Of a stretch of 9,203 nt of DNA, positions 1 through 7,200 are shown one piece after another. Position 1 is the first letter of the stretch, and every line of letters begins with the position of its first letter. The stretch is from contig JAAUTT010000122.1 in assembly GCA_012031335.1 (NCBI GenBank), forward strand, positions 1-9,203, read 5' to 3'. Origin of the DNA: Bacteroidales bacterium. GTDB lineage: Bacteria > Bacteroidota > Bacteroidia > Bacteroidales > JAAUTT01. The translations under genes were made by a program, and so were the position numbers. The notes beneath the pieces are model-generated. The model was not told the origin of the DNA, did no database searches, and was given only the letters and a program-made list of their open reading frames with translations.

Positions 1-1
1 G

Positions 2-118
2 ACCAGGAATCGCCCGGAGGCAATAGCCGATATAATTGCCGAAACCATGGGACTTCAGGTTCAAAACGAGGGCAATAAATTTATTTTGTTGGGTAACGAA
101 TGTTTAAGTCAACCCTGA
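2..118 (+). CDS. FecR-like anti-sigma factor, C-terminal tail (5' end outside window)
   Basis: Only the last 38 codons are present, read in frame 2 and ending with TGA at 116-118. The peptide runs from RPEAIADIIAETMGL to the end NECLSQP. Its pattern (a helix, a G-[LI]-x-[VY] turn, then a short strand ending in FILLG) aligns with the end of the complete FecR in this window, YILEDMEFMLGIKYHY to TIVIK. This is the DUF4974-like periplasmic domain that closes Bacteroidota FecR proteins and is thought to meet the STN domain of an outer-membrane partner. The stop lies inside the next reading frame if that gene starts at 100 (19-base overlap), so the two are probably co-transcribed and translationally coupled. 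The identification rests on a short stretch and on context; the other frames here give no sensible protein. Confidence 0.66.
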   Translation, partial: TRNRPEAIADIIAETMGLQVQNEGNKFILLGNECLSQP

Positions 119-2031
119 AAATCCTTATGAAGCTCTTTAGTTCTGTTATATTTTTATTTTCCCTGTTCAATACCTACGCACAGCATGGAGATGTGCCTCT
201 GCTGGAAAGAGGAATTACACTTCAAACAGAAAATATTCCCATAGAAGATTTATTGAGAAACATTTCGGCACAGGCCGATTTTGTATTTTCTTATAATCCC
301 GAGGTGATAAGTCATATCCATCCATTAAGTCTGAATGTTTCAAATAAGCCTGTTCGGCTGGTACTGAATCAGATTTTTAAGGACGGAAAAGTAGAATACA
401 AAGTAAAAGGTAAATATGTTATTCTTAAAAGAAGCGGAGCCGTTGATTCCAACAAGGATAACCGCTTATTCGAAGGTTATGTTTACGATTCGCGTACCGG
501 TAAAAAACTTACCCAGGCCAGCGTGTACGATAAAACCTTATTAGCTTCCGCAATCACCGATAAGTATGGTTATTTCTCCATGGAATTACCTGCCAATACG
601 CCTATAAATTCGCTGCAGATCAGTAAGATTGGTTATGCCGATACACTTGTAATTTCGCCCGACAGTGTTTTGAAAAACAGAAGCCTGGAAATCCAACTTG
701 TTCAGGAGGATACAATACGAAAGATTCCTAATTTTGATTTCCTTAAATTTAAACCAGGATGGCTGGTGCCCGAAAAGCTGAAAATAAATGCAGAGAATAT
801 TACAGAACCTGTTTTCAAATCTTTTCAGATTTCGCTGATTCCTTACCTGAGTACCAACAAACTTCTTGGAGGTGTTGCTATAAACGATTTTTCCATAAAT
901 GCTACAGTAGGCTATGTTCAGGGGGTTCGAATATTCGAGGCTGGTGGAATGCTCAATTATGTGAGAAATGATGTGAGTTATTTCCAGGCTGCCGGAGTGG
1001 GTAATTTTGTTGGAGGAAATGTTACAGGCTTTCAGGCTGCGGGTGTTTTTAATTTTGCACAGGATGTTCTGGGCTTTCAGGCTGCGGGCGTTTTTAACCA
1101 GATAAACTCGATTAAAGGCACTCAATTCGCAGGTGTTTATAACCTGGTGAAAGAGGATGCCAATGTTCAGTTTGCCGGAATTTTTAATAAAAGTGAAAAT
1201 AGTGCAATACAAACTGCCGGGTTGTTTAATAAATCAGCATCCTCTCCGGTGCAGATTGCCGGTTTGTTTAAACCTTACCCAAAATACCGGTTTTCAGATA
1301 TCAGGTTTCCTAAATAATGCCGATACGCTTCGGGGTGGACAAATTGCTGGGTTTCTCAATAACAGCCGGAAGAAAAGCTCTCTTCAGATTGCTGGTGCCA
1401 TAAATCGCACCAAAGAGCAAGCATCCGTTCAGGTTTCCGGATTGATGAACACAGCAGGTCATCTCAAAGGCATTCAACTTGGTTTGCTAAACTTTGCCGA
1501 TTCTTCATCGGGTGTGTCTTTGGGTTTATTCTCTTTCATAAAAAAGGGGTATCATAAACTCGAAATCTCGGCCGATGAGATATTCCCTGCCAATATCGCT
1601 TTCCGTACCGGAACAAAACAGTTTCATACTTTTTTTACAGCAGGCGCTTCGGGCTTTACAGCAGGTGCTTCTACTTTTAATGCCAATAAAATGTTATGGA
1701 ATGTTGGTTATGGAATAGGTACCTCAATTGGTAATCAGAATAAATTGTTATTCGATATCGATTTTTCGAGTCAGGAGGTTATGTACCGCAATAATATAAA
1801 CGGAGCTTATCACTGGTACAGATTTTATATGGGGTTCGACCGTAAAATTATGAAGAAATGAGCATTGCATTGGGTGTCAGCTATAATGCTTTGTTGTCCG
1901 ATTCCTTTCAGCCCGACTATCAGGAGATAAATACCCGAATGCCGCCTTATTCATTAACCAATACCTATTATGCCAACGGTCATAACCTTAAAACCTGGAT
2001 AGGTGTTAAAGGGGCATTAAGGTTCTTCTGA
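100..2031 (+). CDS. STN and carboxypeptidase-regulatory-like domain protein with AG-x-x-N surface repeats (frameshifted)
   Basis: Predicted exported, outer-membrane-associated protein of about 643 residues. From the sequence: signal peptide (residues 1-28, ending NTYAQ), STN domain (about 39-111, ITLQTENIPIEDLL to YVILKR), carboxypeptidase-regulatory-like beta-sandwich (about 123-200, FEGYVYDSRTGKKL), then a stretch starting FQISLIPYLSTN and about 13 repeats of the type FQAAGVFN. The end looks like a beta-barrel and closes on GALRFF. There is no TonB plug. The repeats resemble the LA_2272-type surface repeats known in Bacteroidota and Leptospira; that match is from memory. The reading frame is 1 for 100-1269, 2 for about 1271-1857 and 1 again to the TGA at 2029-2031, because of an apparent extra A near 1270 and a missing A near 1857. 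ATG 127 is an alternative start that still leaves a signal peptide and would remove the overlap with fecR. Likely role: partner of the upstream FecR in signalling. Domain calls are firm, the role is inferred. Confidence 0.8.
982..1537 (+). repeat. Tandem ~45-bp coding repeats (AG-x-x-N motif)
   Basis: About 13 in-tandem units, each near 15 residues, with consensus [FVLI]Q-x-AG-[VLI]-[FL]-N followed by a variable 6-8 residue linker that often ends in G. Examples in order are FQAAGVGN, FQAAGVFN (twice), TQFAGVYN, VQFAGIFN, IQTAGLFN, VQIAGLF, FQISGFLN, GQIAGFLN, LQIAGAIN, VQVSGLMN and the degenerate IQLGLLN and VSLGLFS. Two neighbouring units are nearly identical in DNA: 1027-1052 and 1072-1097 match at 25 of 26 bases, exactly 45 bp apart. 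The later units are read in frame 2 because of the frameshift near 1270. A regular short period with glycine and asparagine turns suggests a stacked beta structure. Confidence 0.85.
1270..1272 (+). other. Apparent +1 frameshift (extra A) in the repeat protein
   Basis: Frame 1 reads GLF then KPYPKYRF and stops at 1315-1317. Dropping one A of AAA 1270-1272 gives GLFNLTQNTGFQISGFLNN, which restores both the repeat asparagine and the repeat spacing. The repeat register therefore pins the site to within a few bases. Confidence 0.8.
1634..1675 (+). repeat. 21-bp tandem duplication in coding sequence
   Basis: Two adjacent 21-base units at 1634-1654 and 1655-1675 encode FTAGASG and FTAGAST. They share the same codons except for third-position changes and the last codons, so this is an older in-frame duplication near the start of the C-terminal barrel region. 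It does not change the reading frame. Confidence 0.75.
1856..1861 (+). other. Apparent -1 frameshift (missing A), forming an ATGA stop/start overlap
   Basis: Frame 2 ends FDRKIMKK followed by TGA at 1859-1861. Frame 1 continues from ATG 1858 as MSIALGVSYNALLSD, a barrel-like strand, to a terminal phenylalanine at 2028. Adding one A to the run at 1856-1858 joins the two without a gap. An ATGA overlap can also be a genuine coupling site between two genes, but a 57-codon piece that is only a barrel end is unlikely to be a separate gene. Confidence 0.65.
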
Positions 2032-2218
2032 GATGACTTTCCGGTAATTCATTTATAATGCTTAACAGGCTAATTTTGTCTTTAGACATGGAACCTTGAA
2101 AGTTTTGGATTTTTTGCATAGGCTCTATGAAAAATTATACTAATAATTCCAAATCCTAAATCTGAGGTAGAATAGTTTAAAAACATTATTCGGTTTGCCA
2201 GTAAATTAACATTCATAA

Positions 2219-2243
2219 AAAGGGGTTGGTGCTATGGCCCTTT
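2219..2243 (+). terminator. Weak possible terminator hairpin
   Basis: AAAGGG at 2219-2224 pairs with CCCTTT at 2238-2243 around a 13-base loop and is followed by ATTTC, not a clear T run. It lies about 190 bases after the stop of the repeat protein. The stem is short and the tail poor, so this is only a candidate. Confidence 0.22.
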
Positions 2244-2273
2244 ATTTCAATAAGCTTTAGGGTACATAATGAG

Positions 2274-2294
2274 CTAATTATAATGGTTAATTAG
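2274..2294. repeat. AT-rich inverted repeat
   Basis: CTAATTA at 2274-2280 and TAATTAG at 2288-2294 form a perfect 7-base dyad around a 7-base centre. With only one G:C pair in the stem it would be a weak RNA hairpin and fits a protein-binding site better. No function can be assigned. Confidence 0.35.
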
Positions 2295-2354
2295 AAAAAG
2301 CAATAAGAAGAAATAAAAAATAAAGCTGATTTTAATTTTATCAGAATTTAATTA

Positions 2355-2383
2355 TTTCGAAACATTTCCTAAACGTTTCGAAA
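2355..2383. promoter_or_regulatory. Candidate operator: two TTTCGAAA palindromes 21 bp apart, upstream of the sigma gene
   Basis: TTTCGAAA occurs at 2355-2362 and 2376-2383, exactly 21 bp (two helical turns) apart. With their flanking bases, TTTCGAAAC (2355-2363) and GTTTCGAAA (2375-2383) also make a perfect 9-base inverted repeat. A third palindrome, AAACGTTT at 2371-2378, overlaps the second copy. Neither strand has a T run after it, so it is not a terminator. It ends 49 bases before the sigma factor start and overlaps the position expected for a -33 box. The regulator is unknown. Confidence 0.42.
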
Positions 2384-2404
2384 AGAAAAAAGTCCTTATA
2401 ATTG
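2376..2404 (+). promoter_or_regulatory. Possible promoter of the ECF sigma gene
   Basis: TATAATTG at 2397-2404 differs from the Bacteroidota -7 pattern TAnnTTTG at one base. TTTC at 2376-2379 could serve as a degenerate -33 box, though the 17-base gap is shorter than the usual 19-21. Transcription would begin near 2410, leaving a short leader to the TTG at 2433, and the upstream half would be covered by the palindromic site. Confidence 0.27.
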
Positions 2405-2432
2405 CTTTTCATTTTTACTTTAAAACAACATT

Positions 2433-3005
2433 TTGAAGGAGACTATTAAAAATAGGGAACTTTTTAAAAAGTTTGCAGAAAAGGATGAATATACTTTTGA
2501 ACAAGCCTATCGCTTATATTTTCCAAGGCTATTTACTTACTCCATGAAGATAGTAGGCGATAAAAATATGGCAAAAGATGTTGTTCAGGATGTTTTTATT
2601 AAGCTTTGGGAGAACCCAAAGGTACTCGACACCGATAATCCTGAGGCATTTATTTTTACAACAGTAAGAAATGCCAGCCTAAATTTTGTCCGTCACCTTA
2701 AGGTAATCGATAATTTAAAAATCAAAGTCCAGGAAAAATACGAAGGAGATGAGTTATACTATATCGACTTCATAGGAAGTGAGCCAACTGAACTTATTGA
2801 TAAAGAACTACAAACAGGGTTTGAGAAGGTGTTAAATTCACTGCCTCGGAAATGCAGGGAGGTTTTTTCGCTTAGCAGGAAAGAGGGCTTAAAGAATCGT
2901 GAAATAGCAGAAAAACTCAATATCAGCACAAAAAATGTGGAGAAGCACATTTCAAGAGCTCTCTCCATCTATCGAACAAACTTTGCCAATCTAATTCCTT
3001 TTTAA
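2433..3005 (+). CDS. ECF (sigma-70 family) RNA polymerase sigma factor
   Basis: A 190-residue extracytoplasmic-function sigma factor of the FecI type that directs RNA polymerase to the promoters of its partner transport genes. Region 2 spans about residues 20-88 (FEQAYRLYFPRLFTYSMKIV, then KDVVQDVFIKLWE and FIFTTVRNASLNFVR). Region 4 spans about 127-180, with LPRKCREVFSLSRKEGLK and the helix-turn-helix REIAEKLNISTKNVEKHIS. Length is normal and nothing is missing. The start is TTG at 2433: an in-frame TAA at 2421-2423 shuts off any longer frame, and the first ATG codons fall inside region 2. No strong Shine-Dalgarno is seen, as is usual in this phylum. The gene lies 132 bases before fecR and should be held inactive by it at the inner membrane. 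Confidence 0.94.
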   Translation: MKETIKNRELFKKFAEKDEYTFEQAYRLYFPRLFTYSMKIVGDKNMAKDVVQDVFIKLWENPKVLDTDNPEAFIFTTVRNASLNFVRHLKVIDNLKIKVQEKYEGDELYYIDFIGSEPTELIDKELQTGFEKVLNSLPRKCREVFSLSRKEGLKNREIAEKLNISTKNVEKHISRALSIYRTNFANLIPF

Positions 3006-3056
3006 TTCGCCAGACTTTAAAGAATTTATCTCTAAAGGATTTTCAGGTTAAAATTA

Positions 3057-3081
3057 GAAAAAAACATTTTTTTCATTTTTT
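3057..3081 (+). promoter_or_regulatory. Phased A/T tracts upstream of fecR
   Basis: G-A7 (3057-3064), then CA, T7 (3067-3073), CA and T6 (3076-3081). G-A7 and T7-C also form a perfect 8-base dyad with a 2-base centre. Such tracts bend DNA and act like UP elements in front of promoters; here they sit directly before the ECF-like promoter candidate at 3087. It could also be read as a weak attenuator after the sigma gene, but the stem has almost no G:C pairs. Confidence 0.38.
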
Positions 3082-3086
3082 AAGGT

Positions 3087-3112
3087 AGGGTAAAACTGGT
3101 TGGCGCGTGTTA
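3087..3112 (+). promoter_or_regulatory. Candidate ECF-type promoter for the fecR-susC-susD genes
   Basis: AGGGTAAAAC at 3087-3096 and CGTGTTA at 3106-3112 resemble the general ECF promoter layout (a G/A-rich -35 element with AAC, and a CGT-containing -10). It lies 25 bases before the GTG of fecR, inside the otherwise empty sigma-fecR gap. If real, the sigma factor would drive its own anti-sigma and the SusC/SusD pair. The assignment is pattern-based only. Confidence 0.35.
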
Positions 3113-3137
3113 GCATTCTGTACACAAAAATGTAAGA

Positions 3138-4115
3138 GTGGATCAGGCTGAACAGATAAAACGTATCAGGGCTTTCTTTAACGGACAACTTACTTCTCTG
3201 GAAGAACAGGAACTCTCAGATTGGATTAAAGCCGATGAAAAAAATCGTTCGATATTCGAAACAGAAAAGAGAAACCTTAGTTTTGAAGATATCAGTCACG
3301 AGATGCTTGAAAACTCGTTGGCCGAACTTAAAATGAAAATTGACCTTAAACTCAATTTAAGCCTAAGAAAATTTTGTTTTAAATTAACCCGAATAGCTGC
3401 AATTTTTGTTCTGATTATTGGTTTGGGGTTTCTTTTTTCTTTGGTAATCAATAATCACCATAAACCTAAGCAAGAAATAACCTGGTTCGAAACAAACACG
3501 AAGCGAGGTGAAAAATCTAAAATTAACCTTCCGGACGGATCAAAGGTATGGCTAAATGGCGAAACAACCATTCGTTATCCCAATGATTTTACTGAAGGAA
3601 ACCGCACTGTCAAACTATCCGGAGAGGCTTACTTTGAAGTTGCCAGGGACGAGAATAATCCCTTTGTGATTAACTCAGGAGATATAACAACCACTGTATT
3701 GGGAACAAGTTTTAATCTTTCGGAATCAAATGGGAATGTTACAGTTACCGTAGCTTCCGGTAAGGTTATGGTAACAAACGAAAGAAACGGACAGAAGGAA
3801 ATCCTTGTGAAAAACGACCAGTTATCCTTTAATTCCGAAACAGGTGAGTTAAATAGAGCAACTACAGACAGTGAGTTACTTACAGGATGGAGCAATGGTG
3901 TCCTGCATTTTAACAACATAACAATAGCTCAGGCATTGGAGAGAATCGAAAAATGGTATAATGTAACAATTAACTGCGATTCAGAAAGTATTAAAAAAAG
4001 AACAATTCAGGGTAGATATCAAAACAAGTCATTGGATTATATTCTCGAAGACATGGAATTTATGCTGGGTATAAAATACCATTATGTTAATGATAATACT
4101 ATTGTAATAAAATAA
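3138..4115 (+). CDS. FecR-family anti-sigma factor
   Basis: A 325-residue inner-membrane regulator. An N-terminal cytoplasmic part (1-80) would hold the sigma factor. One membrane helix follows (about 84-104, LTRIAAIFVLIIGLGFLFSL). The periplasmic FecR domain is at about 115-212, with the marks TKRGEKSKINLPDGSKVWLN, LSGEAYFEVARDENNPFVI and VLGTSFNL. A DUF4974-like C-terminal domain covers about 250-325 (GWSNGVLHFNNITIAQALERIEKWY). By analogy with FecR of the FecIRA system, the periplasmic end senses the STN domain of the outer-membrane transporter and passes the signal to the sigma factor. The start is GTG at 3138, preceded by TAAGA; the ATG at 3130 is followed at once by a stop. Domain order and length are normal and the frame is intact. 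It is the second FecR in the window, after the tail at 2-118. Confidence 0.94.
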   Translation: MDQAEQIKRIRAFFNGQLTSLEEQELSDWIKADEKNRSIFETEKRNLSFEDISHEMLENSLAELKMKIDLKLNLSLRKFCFKLTRIAAIFVLIIGLGFLFSLVINNHHKPKQEITWFETNTKRGEKSKINLPDGSKVWLNGETTIRYPNDFTEGNRTVKLSGEAYFEVARDENNPFVINSGDITTTVLGTSFNLSESNGNVTVTVASGKVMVTNERNGQKEILVKNDQLSFNSETGELNRATTDSELLTGWSNGVLHFNNITIAQALERIEKWYNVTINCDSESIKKRTIQGRYQNKSLDYILEDMEFMLGIKYHYVNDNTIVIK

Positions 4116-4183
4116 AATTAGGAGTAATAACCTAAAATTGATTTGCCTATGATGAAGTGAACAAAAAAGAATATTAAAAACAA

Positions 4184-4211
4184 AACCGGAATTGTTGACG
4201 CAATCCCGGTT
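4184..4211 (+). promoter_or_regulatory. Stem-loop in the fecR-susC spacer
   Basis: AACCGGAATTG (4184-4194) pairs with CAATCCCGGTT (4201-4211) with one A-C mismatch around a 6-base loop. This is the strongest hairpin in the window. It lies 68 bases after fecR and 46 bases before susC, and A-rich sequence follows it, not a T run, so it is a poor intrinsic terminator. A processing or mRNA-stability element that lets susC be expressed above fecR is a reasonable inference. Confidence 0.5.
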
Positions 4212-4257
4212 CCAGTAAAAATTAAAAAATTTATCAATCCTTAAACAAAACGAAATT

Positions 4258-7200
4258 ATGAATTTACTACAACTTTTCAAACAAAAGGTTAGGTATTTCA
4301 AAAATAAAAACATACCTAAGCCTTTTTATTTTATTGTTGCATACCAGCTTATTGGTTCTTTATATGCTCAAAATGCAGAAGAACCAATGGTTTCTTTAAA
4401 ACTGAAGGATGTAACCCTGGATCAGGCCTTTAAAGATCTGGGAACATCAACAGGTTATAATTTTAAATACTCCGATGAGATAGTTAACGATAATCGCAAG
4501 TATACTTTTAATTTTTCGAACAAATCTTTATCTGCTGCTTTAGCTGAAATTGCAACAGAAGCAGGATTGGAATATAAAATCGACAGTAAAAATGTTTCAG
4601 TAAAAAAGCTTCCGAAGAAGAAGGTTAGCGGGAGATTGACGGATTCCAGAACAGGCGAACCGCTTATCGGGGCTACAATTACTGTAAAAGGTACTACACA
4701 AGGAACTGTAACAGATGCTGACGGGAATTACAGTATTGATGTCTATCCTAACGAGTCGCTCAATTTTTCGTACATCGGTTATGAAAACTGTTGAAGCAGA
4801 AGTAAACGGAAAATCTTACGTGAATTATGCTTTAGAGGCTTCATCAACAGGCTTGGATGAAGTAGTCGTTATTGGCTATGGGTCCTTAAAGAAAAGTGAT
4901 TTGACAGGAGCTATGACTTCTGTAAAAAGAGATCAGTTCAACAAAGGGGTTGTTTCGTCTCCCGAACAACTTCTTCAGGGAAAAGTATCTGGCGTAAACA
5001 TTACTTCTTCCAGCGGAGCTCCCGGCAGTGGACAAAGAATTATTATCCGCGGTCAGGGAACCATACGACAAGGTTCAGGTCCTCTGTTTGTAATTGATGG
5101 ATTTCCCATTGGGCTTGCCGGAACCGGCTCTGCTTCGAGTCCTCTGAATTTTATCAATGTTGAGGATATCGAGTCGATTGATGTTTTAAAAGATGCTTCG
5201 GCTACAGCAATTTACGGTTCACGTGGAGCAAATGGGGTTATCCTTGTAAACACAAAAAAAGGAAAAGCCGATTCAAGGATAAGCATCTCTTCAAATGTTG
5301 GAATATCTACAATTGCAAAAAAATTACCGGTATTCAGTGCGGATGAATTTCGCAAAAGGTGGTTGAAATAGGCGGTATTTTGGAAGATAGAGGTGGAAAT
5401 ACCGACTGGCAGGATGAATTAACACAAACAGCAATTACACAAGATCAAAATCTTGTTTTCTCGGGAGGTAATGACAGATTGACTTATCGCGCTTCTCTCG
5501 GGTATCTCGAACAGGAAGGTATAGTAATGAATACCGGCATTAAAAGATACAGTGGAAGGGTAAATGCTACCCAAAAGCTTTTGGAAGGAAGGTTGAATAT
5601 CGATTTTAACCTGTATTCGACCATCGAAACTGGCGAAAATGCCCAAATGGGAACTGTGGTTTCTAACATGCTTAGTTTTAACCCCACTTACCCCGCTTAC
5701 GATTCAAATGGCGAAGCTACCAAATACCAGGATTTGATAAATCCAATTACCCAGTCGGACCTGTTTAAAACTTTTGATGAAAGTCGCAAAATGATCGTAA
5801 ACATAGCTCCTTCGTTTGAAATAATTGATGGGCTGGTTTACAAACTAAATCTGGGTTACGAAAATAGCTCAAGTGAATCGGATGAGCAGGAAATGCCAAG
5901 TACAGATCCTTTTGTGGAAGGACACCTGCAACAAAGCTCTTTGAATGGAAAAAACACGCTTATCGAAAACTATTTAACCTACATGGTTGGTTCTGATAAT
6001 AACAATTTAACCATATTGGCCGGTCATTCTTACCAGAGAACAAAAAATGTATGGAGTAGCTGGGGTATAGATAAATTTGAAGCCAATGGAATTGAACCAC
6101 GTTTCAATCCGGGTTTGGGACAGAGACTTGATTTGGTTGAAAACAGACCTTCGGGTTGGTCTACAATTAACGAACTACAGTCTTATTTCGGTAGGGTTAC
6201 ATATAACTACAAAAGTAAATATATGTTAACCGGTACTATAAGGGTTGATGGTTCGTCTAAATTCGGAGAAAACAACAAATATGGCACATTCCCGTCATTT
6301 GCGGCAGGCTGGAGAATTTCGGAAGAAAGTTTTATGAGCAACTCGCCATTTACTAATTTGAAACTTCGTGCTGGTTGGGGACAAACAGGAAACCAGGAAA
6401 TTCCTGCTAAAATTACACAAGCATCTTACCAATCGTCTAACAGCGGCTCCTTTACCTATCCGTTAAGTGAAACAGGTGCTTACCCGGTTGGAACTGTATA
6501 TACGCGTTTAGCAAATCCCGACATTCAATGGGAAGTATCCACACAGACCAACATAGGGCTCGATTTTGGATTTTTAGATGGGGCTCTTTCAGGTACAGTT
6601 GATTATTTTTACAAAGTTTCTGATAATATTTTGGTTGAAGTTGCTTCATTTGATCCTGTTTCTCCTGCTCCTACCTATTGGACTAATGTTAATGGCATGA
6701 ACATCACAAACAAAGGATTAGAATTAGCACTTGAATATCAGTACAGAAATGAAAATGGTTTTTCATTTAGTGCTGGTGCAAATGCTACCTTTATCGATAA
6801 TGTGGTTGAAGACTCTCCTTTTACTGTTTTAACAACAGGATCAGCATCCGGTTCAGGTCAAACTGGAGCTACTATTAATGGAATGATCAATGGGTATCCC
6901 GTGAGTTCTTTTTATATGCAAAAATTTACAGGAATCGGGGAAAATGGTCTCTCAACTTATGAGCCTGCAGCCGTGCAGGGCGGTGATAACCGTTATGTGG
7001 TTGGAACTGCATTACCTGATATGATGTATAACTTTTATGCCAATGTGAGTTATAAAAGATTTGATTTGAGCCTTAATTTCAATGGTGTTTCGGGCAATAA
7101 GATTTATAACCATACAGCTATGAATAAGTTTTATAAAGGTAAGCTGGCAACTTCAAACAATGTTGTTCCTGCAGCCATTGAGTACCCAAACGAAGCGATT

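Larger units (their letters stand above)
2032..2432. other. 401-base spacer without genes between the two gene sets
   Basis: No convincing reading frame on either strand. The stretch is strongly AT-rich and holds several short dyads listed separately (2219-2243, 2274-2294, 2355-2383). TAATTTTG at 2071-2078 fits the Bacteroidota -7 pattern TAnnTTTG, but no good -33 TTTG box lies about 20 bases before it, so it is weak evidence for a promoter. The spacer should carry the end of the first transcript and the promoter of the sigma factor gene. Confidence 0.6.

Noticed and set aside
759..971. Open 70-codon frame on the plus strand inside the repeat protein
   Set aside because: Cysteine- and arginine-rich out-of-frame reading of a well-supported coding region; no independent evidence.
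586..1212. Open 208-codon frame on the minus strand
   Set aside because: It lies wholly opposite the repeat protein, has no family motifs, and its apparent repeats are the reverse-strand image of the 45-bp units.
1157..1861. A separate gene starting at ATG 1157
   Set aside because: Its first 38 or so residues are out-of-frame reading; the repeats only begin to make sense after about 1271, so it is the continuation of the gene at 100.
2054..2059. TATAAT as a -10 box
   Set aside because: Bacteroidota housekeeping promoters use TAnnTTTG, and no matching upstream box is present; a chance match in AT-rich DNA.
2076..2087. TGTCT-TT-AGACA dyad after the repeat protein as a terminator
   Set aside because: A 2-base loop is too tight and no T run follows.
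4150..4161. Small leader frame ATGATGAAGTGA before susC
   Set aside because: Only three codons; no sign that it is a regulatory leader peptide.
4029..4313. Minus-strand frame across the fecR-susC junction
   Set aside because: Low-complexity Phe/Leu/Asn-rich translation of AT-rich spacer and fecR antisense; no motif.
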